Assembly (NCBI GenBank): GCA_003670925.1 | Contig: QWQG01000029.1 | Span: forward strand, 1 to 32,421 | Reading direction: 5' to 3' | Length of the DNA stretch: 32,421 nucleotides | Source of the DNA: Planctomycetota bacterium | Lineage (GTDB): Bacteria > Planctomycetota > Planctomycetia > Planctomycetales > Planctomycetaceae | Shown: piece after piece, positions 25,158 through 32,421 of the stretch | How positions within the stretch are numbered: position 1 is the stretch's first letter | How the letters are laid out: each line of letters opens with the position of its first letter | The notes under the pieces: generated by a model | Told to the model about the DNA's origin: nothing | Database searches by the model: none | What the model saw: the letters and a program-made list of their open reading frames with translations, nothing else | Position numbers and translations under genes: made by a program

Positions 25158-27356
25158 CTACTCATCGTCCGCTACGTTTGACTGCTCGATTTCCCATGCT
25201 ATGACGACGATTCGGATTCGCGCGTAATCGACTTGGCTTTCCAGATGTTCAAAAATAGGCTTCAGACGCTCGCAGCCAACCTTACTAATCGCTTGCTGTA
25301 CCAACTTCTGCAACTTCGGCGTAATCCACGCGTCGATGTCGCTGATTTGATGAGCCTTTAGGTATTCCCCTAAGTATTTGCTGACTGTATCCAGCGCGCG
25401 ATCCAGTTGATTCGCCACATCCTCAAGGGATAGCCCTTGTTCGAACAAGTCATAATATTCTCCTGACGTACTTTCACGCGGTTGCGAAGAACGACTCTTG
25501 CCGGCGGAACGCGCCAAGACAGGACTTGGTGTTTCAATATTCATGGCCACATTATGGGCGTGGCACCATTCCTTAATCGTATGTAACACGACCGCTCCGA
25601 ATTCTTTCTGTTTCTGCGTTCCAATTCCGTGAATCCGCGTTAACACGCCCACATTTGAGGGACGTTGACGGGCCAAATCACGCAGAGTCGCATCGCTGAA
25701 GATGATATAAGGAGGCACTTGCTTCTGAACAGCCAGGCGATTCCTCATCCCACGTAATTCATCGAACAGATTGCGATCCACTCCTTCCCACTGGTCTTCC
25801 ACAGGCTGAGCCGAATCAGCGACCTGCATCCGCAGCAACATGGGTGTCGCCTGTCCTTTAAGTAACTGACGGCCGAGCGGTGTGACCTCGAGGCAGTTGT
25901 ATTCACCGACCTGCCGCAGAAACCCCTGCGACAACAATTGGTCAAACCAGTTCCGTACTTGAGGTTCCGGTTCGTCTTTGAGCAGTCCCCATGTACTCAG
26001 CTTGTCATGGCCGTTTTCGATGATGCGTTTGCCTTTCGAACCACGAAGCACCTGAGTTGTATATGCCGCCCCAAACCGCTCGCCTTGGCGTACAACACAT
26101 GACAAGAGTTTCTGCCCCAGAATGCTGGGGTCTTCGACCGGCTGCATTTCGTTCAGGCAAAAATCACACGCTCCGCAGTTTTCATGTTGCAACGTTTGCC
26201 CAAAATGTTCTACCAGTTGTTGATGACGGCAACGAGTACTCACGCAATACTGCTGCATCGCCGAGACGGCTCGCTGACCGGTCTGGCGCACAGCGGGATC
26301 TTCGGTGTCCTTCATCAGGTATTCCCAAGTATCCGCATCTTTCGCGGCATACAGCAGACAGCATTCCGCTTCTAGGCCATCGCGTCCCGCACGACCGCTT
26401 TCCTGCTGGTAGTTTTCCAGTGAGCGAGGCATCTCTGCGTGAATGACGAAACGCACGTTGCTCTTGTCGATCCCCATGCCGAACGCGACCGTCGCGACAA
26501 TGATGTTGACATCTTCGTCGATAAAAGCGTCTTGGTTTTTTCGCCGACCTTCGTCAGACATACCAGCGTGATAGGGCAACGTTTTAAACCCCAGTCGATT
26601 GAGTGAGTCACTGGTACTATCCACGTTCTTGCGACTGATGCAGTACACGATGCCTGATTCGCCCTTGTGGCGCTGCAGAATCCGTTGCAGTTGGCCGATT
26701 GGATCTGTCCGACGCTCAACGCGATACTGCAAGTTCGGACGATCAAACGAACCCACAAGAATCTCCACATCCGCGATCCCGAGCTGTTCGACAATGTCCT
26801 TCCGAACCTGTTCGGTGGCAGTCGCCGTATAGCCATGTACCGCAGCACCTGGAAATGCCGTTTTGAGGCACCGCAATTGGCGGTACTCAGGACGAAAATC
26901 GTGCCCCCACTGACTGATGCAATGGGCTTCGTCAATTGCAATAAATGAGACACCCGCTCCCTGCAGGAACTCAATCGTCTGCGGTTGCAGCAGTCGTTCT
27001 GGGGCAATGTACAACAACTTAAGTTCATGCCGCCGGATCTGGCCGGCGACATCACGCTTGTTCTGCGCCGTCTGCATACTGTTAATGCAGGCAGCAGAAA
27101 CGCCAACCGAATGGAGCGAATCCACCTGATCTTTCATCAATGAGATGAGCGGTGAAACAATCAATGCCATGCCGTCGCGACTGATCGCCGGCACCTGATA
27201 ACAGAGTGATTTTCCGCCGCCGGTTGGCAGGACTACTAGCGAATCACGATCACTCATGACTAACGACATCGCTTCCCGCTGCAATGGCCGAAAGCCGGGA
27301 TATCCCCAGTACTGTTTTAGATTCGCCAGCAGACTGGATGCGGTGCTTTCGTGCAT
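25158..27356 (-). CDS. recQ: ATP-dependent DNA helicase RecQ with C-terminal HTH extension
   Basis: The 732-residue helicase has Walker A LPTGGGKS (43-50), the DEAH box IDEAHCISQWGHDFRPEY (141-158), motif V/VI (VATVAFGMGIDKSNVRFVIH, QQESGRAGRDG), a zinc site C376, C394, C397, C400, an RQC winged helix (about 410-510) and an HRDC domain (about 530-600). Residues about 630-732 add a helix-turn-helix extension (YDLFEQGLSLEDVANQLDR) not found in the 609-residue E. coli enzyme. It unwinds DNA 3' to 5' in recombination repair. ATG 27356 has AAAGGA 12 bases upstream and begins the domain; the frame runs on upstream to 27674 without family-like sequence. Confidence 0.96.
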   Translation of the reverse strand: MHESTASSLLANLKQYWGYPGFRPLQREAMSLVMSDRDSLVVLPTGGGKSLCYQVPAISRDGMALIVSPLISLMKDQVDSLHSVGVSAACINSMQTAQNKRDVAGQIRRHELKLLYIAPERLLQPQTIEFLQGAGVSFIAIDEAHCISQWGHDFRPEYRQLRCLKTAFPGAAVHGYTATATEQVRKDIVEQLGIADVEILVGSFDRPNLQYRVERRTDPIGQLQRILQRHKGESGIVYCISRKNVDSTSDSLNRLGFKTLPYHAGMSDEGRRKNQDAFIDEDVNIIVATVAFGMGIDKSNVRFVIHAEMPRSLENYQQESGRAGRDGLEAECCLLYAAKDADTWEYLMKDTEDPAVRQTGQRAVSAMQQYCVSTRCRHQQLVEHFGQTLQHENCGACDFCLNEMQPVEDPSILGQKLLSCVVRQGERFGAAYTTQVLRGSKGKRIIENGHDKLSTWGLLKDEPEPQVRNWFDQLLSQGFLRQVGEYNCLEVTPLGRQLLKGQATPMLLRMQVADSAQPVEDQWEGVDRNLFDELRGMRNRLAVQKQVPPYIIFSDATLRDLARQRPSNVGVLTRIHGIGTQKQKEFGAVVLHTIKEWCHAHNVAMNIETPSPVLARSAGKSRSSQPRESTSGEYYDLFEQGLSLEDVANQLDRALDTVSKYLGEYLKAHQISDIDAWITPKLQKLVQQAISKVGCERLKPIFEHLESQVDYARIRIVVIAWEIEQSNVADDE

Positions 27357-27482
27357 TGTCTTAAAAATTCCTTTGCGTGATGAACATTCATGTTTGTCGT
27401 TTTGCCGAACAATGTTGCCAAGGCAATGATGGCCGGATCGTGATGGTATTCGCCCTGTGGTGTACACGGTGGTAAATGACTC

Positions 27483-27496
27483 GGACATGAATGTCC
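27483..27496. repeat. Second copy of the GGACATTCATGTCC palindrome (inverted)
   Basis: GGACATGAATGTCC here is the exact reverse complement of 5486-5499. It lies in the 193-base gap between the BFD-like gene and recQ. No other feature is visible in that gap. Confidence 0.7.
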
Positions 27497-27549
27497 AAGC
27501 TACACAAATCGCGACATTTGCGTGACACTTATTACTTGAGCGATACGTC

Positions 27550-27834
27550 TCACGGAATCGGTTCCGCCGCCGGAGGTTTTCCTTTGCCACTCCGCACATA
27601 AGCCGCTCGATCCTCGGCGTACTGTTCGGCTGTTTCAACGATCGCAGCGACCTCGTCCGACTTCGCCGCTTCAAACATCTTCTTCAGAAACGGCACGCAC
27701 CAGCCACAGCCGGTTCCCGCACCACCGCACTCACTGATCTGACTGGGCACGCGCGGACGGTGAATCCGGAGAAAGTTTTGAACCTTTCGCTGACTGACGT
27801 GGAAGCAGTAACACAATTTATCATCCGGCTGCAT
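27550..27834 (-). CDS. BFD-like [2Fe-2S]-binding protein
   Basis: The 94-residue protein carries the bacterioferritin-associated ferredoxin-type domain: C8-Y-C10 near the start and CGGAGTGCGWC, giving cluster ligands C8, C10, C43, C46 and an additional C36. The C-terminal half is a charged helix (KKMFEAAKSDEVAAIVETAEQY) and a Pro-rich tail. Such domains take part in iron release from bacterioferritin or in electron transfer. No bacterioferritin gene is in the window. ATG at 27834 has AGGA seven bases upstream. It lies 37 bases after the universal stress protein gene on the same strand, so they are likely co-transcribed. Confidence 0.85.
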   Translation of the reverse strand: MQPDDKLCYCFHVSQRKVQNFLRIHRPRVPSQISECGGAGTGCGWCVPFLKKMFEAAKSDEVAAIVETAEQYAEDRAAYVRSGKGKPPAAEPIP

Positions 27835-27871
27835 GGCGTAATCCTGTCAATGAATGTCGCGTTTACGTCCG

Positions 27872-28789
27872 CTACATCGTCCAGAATTCTGGGGGCAACA
27901 TTGTTCGGAATCCTTCCGGCTTGAGTGCCAAAATGGAACACTTAAGTTCCGGCAGCAGACGTTCCACTGTGCTTCCCGGCAAAAGTCCTGAGACACCCGT
28001 TTTAGATGAAGTTCCAAGGATGACAAGGTTAGCACTCGCTTCGTCGACAGCCTTGAGAATGCATTTATCCGCATCACCTAAACACACCTGCACTTTGACA
28101 CCTGCGTGGAGCGTACGATAATCCGTCGCTGCAAGTTGTGCATGAACCTTGGTTGTCAGATCGGTCACATCAGAACCTTCCTCAGCGGCATGCACCACAT
28201 GGAGTCGCGCAGAAAGTTTCGAGGCGATCGAGACTGCCGTACAAATGACATCTGCGCCAACGAGGCCTAGGTCTGTACAAGCCACGATGTCCACCGATTC
28301 ATTGTCTTCAGCAGGCGGCTTGACGATCCACACTGGCCCCGGGGCAAGTCGCAAAAGTTTCAATCCCGTGCTACCAAAGACAACTCGCCGTAGTGATCCT
28401 AAATCCCGAGTTCCACAAACAATGAGTGTGTCCGAGCGATTGCCAGCTAGGCGGATCAGTTCTTCCCATGCGTCCCCGCTTCGGACAACACAGTCGACCT
28501 GTTTTCCGGACTCTGCATCTGCAGGGTACTGTTGCTGCAACTCACTGAGGACTATTTCGGCAGCTCTGCGATCCTGAATCAACTGCCGATCGAGGCCTTC
28601 ATGTGAACCGAACCAGCCTACCGAGGTTTTGGGGAGAACCGTTGCCAGTGTGACGGGCATTCTGCCGCCATTGGAAACCTGAAACGCATGGTGGACGGCC
28701 AGTTGACTTGGGCGTTTCAGCTTCGATCCATTCCAAGGTCGCTCGGCCGGCATTTCTACCCCGACCACGATTCGCTTAACTTGAAACAT
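27872..28789 (-). CDS. Tandem-domain universal stress protein
   Basis: The 305-residue protein has two Usp domains (about 1-160 and 163-297), similar in layout to UspE. Each ends with the phosphate-binding pattern G-x2-G-x9-G-[ST]: GTRDLGSLRRVVFGST in the first and GTSSKTGVSGLLPGST in the second, so both may bind ATP. It is cytoplasmic, with no signal or membrane segment. An AGGAAG site lies 8 bases before the ATG. It is first in a minus-strand run with the BFD-like gene and recQ, and divergent from the MDR reductase. The 224-base divergent gap holds no other gene. Confidence 0.92.
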   Translation of the reverse strand: MFQVKRIVVGVEMPAERPWNGSKLKRPSQLAVHHAFQVSNGGRMPVTLATVLPKTSVGWFGSHEGLDRQLIQDRRAAEIVLSELQQQYPADAESGKQVDCVVRSGDAWEELIRLAGNRSDTLIVCGTRDLGSLRRVVFGSTGLKLLRLAPGPVWIVKPPAEDNESVDIVACTDLGLVGADVICTAVSIASKLSARLHVVHAAEEGSDVTDLTTKVHAQLAATDYRTLHAGVKVQVCLGDADKCILKAVDEASANLVILGTSSKTGVSGLLPGSTVERLLPELKCSILALKPEGFRTMLPPEFWTM

Positions 28790-29013
28790 CGAATCGACTT
28801 CCTGAACTATGGTTGATTCTTCATCTCAGAGTGAGACTATGCCGCGCCGCCCCTAGCGACGTCTTGCCCTATTCTATCTGAACTTCGCTGCGATTCACTT
28901 CCACCACCAAGATTTTGCGTCAGTCTCGCCAAATGCGATTTGTTATAAGATGATGAAGTGGCAGCATTCACTTAAACTTCTCGGATCAAACGAAAGCAGA
29001 TCATCCACAAAAT

Positions 29014-30066
29014 ATGAACGCCGCGCCGCTCATCAGAATGGATTACTCAATGAATGCCGTGCAGTTTCAGAAGACCGGTGAACCATTTGCGGTTCTCAAG
29101 ACGTTGGAGATTGATCGTCCCGTGCCAAAGGCTGGCGAAGTCTTGGTTCGGATGCTGGCGACGCCGATTAATCCATCAGATTTGATGTATATCCGCGGAC
29201 GCTACACCGTTCCGGCGCAGTGTCCTACAACGCCTGGTTTTGAAGGCGTCGGTGTTGTGGAAGCATCCGGTGGCGGTTTGCGAGGTCGATTGTTCATGAA
29301 ACGGCGAGTCGTGGTGCTCAATCGACGCGGCGGTAATTGGGCCGACTATGCAGTTGTCCCAGCGACAGAAGTCATTCCGATCAGCAGCTGCTTGTCAGTT
29401 GAACAGGCCGCGACATTCTTCGTCAATCCCGCGACCGCATGGGTGATGACGCGTGAAGTCCTGAAGGTACCGCAAGGACAATGGCTGGTCCAGACTGCGG
29501 CTGGTTCCGCACTTGGACGCATGATCATTCGACTTGGACGAACGACCGGTTTCAAAACATTCAACATCGTACGGCGGGAAAGTCAGGTAGAAGAATTACG
29601 AAGTCTGGGGGCAGACCATGTTGAAGTCTTTGACGAAGCCAAAAACATGCCGGACGCACTCAACGCATCAATTCGCAGGACGACCAGCATCTCCGGGGCT
29701 GGAGTTGGTTTTGCGATCGACGCCGTGGGCGGGGCCGCGGGATCGGCTGTGATTCAGAGTCTTGGCCATCATGGCCGCATGCTGGCTTACGGGACGCTCA
29801 GCAATGAGCCTCTGTCGTTCAGCCCGCGAGTCCTGATGACGACAAGCAGCAAAGTCGAAGGTTTCTGGCTGGGCAGATTCATGGCAGGCGTCTCGCTGCC
29901 ATTTAAACTGAGTCTGGTTCGCCGCCTCACAAAGTTGATCGACGCAGGTGTTCTGAGTACCGAAATAGCACGAACGTGCACACTGAATCAGATTCAGGAT
30001 GCGGTCAAAGCCGCAGAAGACTCGTCCGTGGCAGGGAAAGTCCTGCTCCGCATCGCAGAAGCCTGA
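29014..30066 (+). CDS. Zinc-free MDR oxidoreductase, enoyl-thioester reductase/quinone reductase-like
   Basis: The 350-residue protein is a medium-chain dehydrogenase/reductase. Seen are TPINPSDLMYIRGRY, GFEGVGVVEASG, NPATAWVMTREVL, the NADPH-binding loop QTAAGSALGRMIIRLG, and VEGFWLGRFM. Zinc-ligand cysteines are absent. INPSD, NPATAW and GFWL resemble mitochondrial-type 2-enoyl thioester reductase (MECR), so reduction of an enoyl thioester or a quinone with NADPH is likely. The start is uncertain: ATGs at 29014, 29038 and 29050 are in frame, none with a strong ribosome site, and family alignment favours 29050 (MNAVQFQKTGEP). I keep the longest. Confidence 0.85.
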   Translation: MNAAPLIRMDYSMNAVQFQKTGEPFAVLKTLEIDRPVPKAGEVLVRMLATPINPSDLMYIRGRYTVPAQCPTTPGFEGVGVVEASGGGLRGRLFMKRRVVVLNRRGGNWADYAVVPATEVIPISSCLSVEQAATFFVNPATAWVMTREVLKVPQGQWLVQTAAGSALGRMIIRLGRTTGFKTFNIVRRESQVEELRSLGADHVEVFDEAKNMPDALNASIRRTTSISGAGVGFAIDAVGGAAGSAVIQSLGHHGRMLAYGTLSNEPLSFSPRVLMTTSSKVEGFWLGRFMAGVSLPFKLSLVRRLTKLIDAGVLSTEIARTCTLNQIQDAVKAAEDSSVAGKVLLRIAEA

Positions 30067-30152
30067 AGATTTGGATTTAATTTTTAAACCCTGCAGTTGG
30101 CAAACACTAGGGTATCAAAAATACATGCCCTTCGGGTTTCGTAGTCGATGGT

Positions 30153-30166
30153 CGCCGTGAACGGCG
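30153..30166. repeat. Palindrome CGCCGT-GA-ACGGCG in a convergent gap
   Basis: Six-base perfect arms with a two-base centre lie between the MDR gene (+) and rsmE (-). The overlapping 11-mer GTGGGAACGCC (30173-30163 on the minus strand) also occurs at 5354-5364 inside the GTTTAACCGCGTG element. It may be a weak terminator or a dispersed repeat. Confidence 0.4.
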
Positions 30167-30181
30167 TTCCCACTCGCATAA

Positions 30182-30895
30182 TTAATTGGTCAGCAGTTGG
30201 GTCGCAAAGACGATCGCCGCAGTTTCGATCCGAAGAATGGTGTGTGGCCATGAAATCATGCGGGCCCCGACGTTCACTGCTGCCTGAAGTTCGATCTCGG
30301 TAAATCCACCTTCTGGCCCGATCAGTAAAAGTCGAGATGTGATCGGCATCTCTGCGTGATACGGCAGAGGCGTGATCGATGGTGTCGGATGCGCAATCCA
30401 GAGTTCACCTGCCAAGCGTGTGGCCGTTATGTCGTCAAGGACGGATGTTAGCTTTTGGAGCGGCGACAATTGTAGAAGTTCGTTGCGACGGCACTGCTTG
30501 CACGCCGCGATCACATAGCTGCGCAGTTTGTCTTGGCGGGATTCACTCGAGATGACCTCGGTGCGATCCGTCTGCAGCAGAATGAGGCGTGCAACCCCGA
30601 TTTCTGTTAGCTTTTCGACCATCCATTTTAGGCGGTCGGCCTTGGGTGGCGCAGCAATCACCGTGACGTGAGCATGACTCATGGGAGACGTCTGACGACG
30701 GGCTTGCACGGTACAGAAAACCTCGCGCCGACTGCTCCGCGTCACCACGGCATCTACCTCCATTCCGCAGCCATTAAACAACTGCAGTGGATCTCCAGAT
30801 TTGAGTCGCAGGACATGCAGCAGATGATGCGCCTCCGTGTCATCCACGACCACATCATCTGTCAGCAGCAGTTCGCAAAATGCACGCGGCAGCAT
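30182..30895 (-). CDS. rsmE: 16S rRNA m3U1498 methyltransferase RsmE
   Basis: The 237-residue SPOUT methyltransferase modifies 16S rRNA U1498. It has an N-terminal PUA-like domain (about 1-70; HHLLHVLRLKSGD) and the SAM-binding trefoil knot with KADRLKWMVEKLTEIGV, LLLIGPEGGFTEIE (190-202) and LRIETAAIVFATQ (221-233). The usual EQSGR is KQCRR here. ATG 30895 gives the family N-terminus (MLPRAFCELL). The frame is open upstream to 31150, but that part has no RsmE-like sequence. The ribosome site is weak. 196 bases separate it from the FN3 protein upstream. Confidence 0.94.
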   Translation of the reverse strand: MLPRAFCELLLTDDVVVDDTEAHHLLHVLRLKSGDPLQLFNGCGMEVDAVVTRSSRREVFCTVQARRQTSPMSHAHVTVIAAPPKADRLKWMVEKLTEIGVARLILLQTDRTEVISSESRQDKLRSYVIAACKQCRRNELLQLSPLQKLTSVLDDITATRLAGELWIAHPTPSITPLPYHAEMPITSRLLLIGPEGGFTEIELQAAVNVGARMISWPHTILRIETAAIVFATQLLTN

Positions 30896-31091
30896 AAGGG
30901 TAGTTCTGTCTCTCAGCCAACGGTCTGTGGATTTAGGCGTTTGAGCCAAGCCAACGGCGAGGTCTTCCAAATTGCCTCGCCGCTGCCGCGGGTGAAACGA
31001 ACTTCGATGCCTCAATGTCTCAGAAATTGCCGTCCTGCAACGTACCATCCGTCCTGTTGTAATGGCATCTGCGTCCGTGGAGCGACATCGC

Positions 31092-32421
31092 CTATGACTT
31101 TCGTTTTCGGCGATCGTCAGGGCGCTGACCGTTCCTAACAACAAAACCAATGCTGGCTGCCAGAGCGGCGGTGGAATTCAAATCTACCCGGTCAGGCATT
31201 TCGGATGTTTCTGTCCACCAAGCGGCGGATTGCCATTCCGACATGACGGCATCGTATTCGGAACCGACCGTTGCCGCTGGCTCAACCGAATCTAGTAATT
31301 CCGCGCCACTAGCGAGAGCGACAGTCGCCTCAGGTCTGACGTCTGCGTTGATTTGTGAATCCACTTCCCCAATGAACTGATCAGCATTTTCCACTAGCAG
31401 CCCGTCTGGAGTCTGATTCCCGTCGTTGATTAGCAAAGATGCCTGAACCAAGGTGCCCACAGAGTTCAAAGCATCCTGCGGAAGTTCGTTCGCTGCGATC
31501 ACCAAGTCAACGGAAGCACTCCAAGCTGTTATGACACCCATCGTGCTCACGGCTCGTACCCACGCACGATACGTCCCTGGAGGGAGAGTTGTCGCGGACG
31601 TAAATGTCGTGTTTGTTAAGCCCGTCTGGTAGATCACACGTTTGCCGGTTGCGACATTGTTGACCCATAGTTCGTACCTCTCCGTACCTGCTACCGCTGT
31701 CCAACTGAACTGCGGTTTTCCAGGCGTTCCCACCAGCTTCGCACCTGTAATCTTCGGAGGCTGGCCAATTGAGAATGCGCTTGGGGCTGACCAGACGCTG
31801 AAGTAATTCCCTAGCCGACTGCGAACGAGTACTTGATATTGGCCGGGCGCGATGTCCTGGGTGGCCGTAAGGGAAGTTGTGGTGACATACTTGTTGCTGA
31901 GGACAACAACATTTGTGACAGCATTGCGGACGGACAGTTCATAGCTCGTGGCACCACTGACGGTGGTCCATGAAAAGGTCGGAGTGGTGTCAAATGTTCC
32001 CCCACTAGGTGCTGTGACTGTAGGGGCACGCAGAACTGTATGTTTTCTCGCTAGGCTCCACAGCCCGGGTTCGCCTTGGGAATTTAGGCCGCGAACCCAA
32101 ATGCTAAACGTTCCGAACCCTAGACTCTCGGTAGGAGAGTACGTCGTCGTCGACAATGCAGTCGCACCGACACGGTAAATCACACGATTCTGGCCAGTGG
32201 TGAGATTATCCGCCCAAACTTCATACTTAACAGCATCCGGAATTGCAGTCCACGTGATCGTCTGGAAAGTAGGGCTGGCGATGTCCGTCTGTGCTGCCGG
32301 GGCCGTAATGACGGGAGTCGTATTGATGAAGAAATCACGCGCCACGCTCCAATAGCCGGCTACTTCCTGATTATCAATCGCACGCACCCAGACGCGGTAA
32401 CGTCCGATCCCCAAATTTTCC
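31092..32421 (-). CDS. C-terminal part of a large FN3-like repeat protein (runs off window)
   Basis: The frame is open to the window edge; the residues before the first possible TTG (E-N) continue the fold, so the true start is outside. Three complete and one partial repeat of about 90 residues are seen, each with [FI][ST]WTxVxGxxxYELWVxN...LxxGxYxxWVRAxxxxGxxSxWS. These are FN3-like beta sandwiches. A Asp/Glu-rich linker follows, and then a C-terminus with a short hydrophobic segment (AALAASIGFVV) and a basic end (RPDDRRKRKS). This suggests a large surface or secreted adhesin-like protein, with the tail as a possible anchoring signal. Function inferred only from domain type. Confidence 0.82.
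   Translation of the reverse strand, partial: ENLGIGRYRVWVRAIDNQEVAGYWSVARDFFINTTPVITAPAAQTDIASPTFQTITWTAIPDAVKYEVWADNLTTGQNRVIYRVGATALSTTTYSPTESLGFGTFSIWVRGLNSQGEPGLWSLARKHTVLRAPTVTAPSGGTFDTTPTFSWTTVSGATSYELSVRNAVTNVVVLSNKYVTTTSLTATQDIAPGQYQVLVRSRLGNYFSVWSAPSAFSIGQPPKITGAKLVGTPGKPQFSWTAVAGTERYELWVNNVATGKRVIYQTGLTNTTFTSATTLPPGTYRAWVRAVSTMGVITAWSASVDLVIAANELPQDALNSVGTLVQASLLINDGNQTPDGLLVENADQFIGEVDSQINADVRPEATVALASGAELLDSVEPAATVGSEYDAVMSEWQSAAWWTETSEMPDRVDLNSTAALAASIGFVVRNGQRPDDRRKRKS

Noticed and set aside
27357-27674. N-terminal extension of RecQ by 106 residues
   Set aside because: The extension is basic, lacks helicase features and overlaps the end of the BFD-like gene; ATG 27356 starts the conserved domain with a ribosome site.

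Overview
The window looks like chromosomal DNA of a planctomycete, moderate in GC. The evidence is the mix of gene types: a fused ethanolamine ammonia-lyase with a twin-arginine leader, a thioredoxin/NHL-repeat protein, a DUF4190 membrane protein, a proline/glutamine-rich DUF4129 protein, RecQ with an extra C-terminal helix-turn-helix, and a large FN3-like surface protein. Genes are loosely spaced, and several short dispersed palindromes sit between them. This is inference from gene content; no rRNA or tRNA gene is present to confirm it. I see no CRISPR array, insertion sequence, integrase, tRNA or prophage.

Layout. 1-5.3 kb: an IlvD/Edd sugar-acid dehydratase (-), divergent from a secreted thioredoxin/NHL protein (+) that is followed after 14 bases by a cis-3-hydroxyproline dehydratase-like enolase-superfamily enzyme (+). 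5.3-5.5 kb: a repeat-rich convergent gap. 5.5-8.1 kb: mreB-mreC-mreD cell-shape operon (-). 8.1-11.3 kb: a repeat-rich gap, a strong terminator and pyruvate phosphate dikinase (-). 11.8-13.7 kb: a TerC-family membrane protein and a DUF4190-type membrane protein (+). 14.0-18.2 kb: a membrane-anchored parvulin (-), divergent from gyrA (+). 18.3-20.6 kb: the EutB-EutC fusion (-). 20.8-21.8 kb: a DapA-superfamily enzyme resembling pyrroline-4-hydroxy-2-carboxylate deaminase (+). 21.8-22.4 kb: a decayed alpha/beta-hydrolase pseudogene (-). 22.4-28.8 kb: a minus-strand run of universal stress protein, BFD-like ferredoxin, recQ, the SRP RNA gene and the DUF4129 protein. 29.0-30.1 kb: a zinc-free MDR reductase (+). 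30.2-32.4 kb: rsmE (-) and the C-terminal end of a large FN3-like repeat protein (-) that runs off the window.

How the parts fit. Most genes are housekeeping: shape (MreBCD), topology (GyrA), repair (RecQ), protein targeting (SRP RNA), rRNA modification (RsmE), pyruvate/PEP interconversion (PpdK) and envelope protein folding (parvulin). Three catabolic enzymes are notable. The sugar-acid dehydratase, the hydroxyproline dehydratase-like enzyme and the DapA-type deaminase belong to families whose arabinose and hydroxyproline routes meet near 2-oxoglutarate (semialdehyde), yet they sit in three separate places. The most unusual gene is the EutBC fusion with an apparent Tat signal and no microcompartment genes nearby. 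Other oddities are a GyrA with an acidic insertion in its C-terminal domain and non-standard residues in the quinolone pocket, and a small family of GTTTAACCGCGTG elements.
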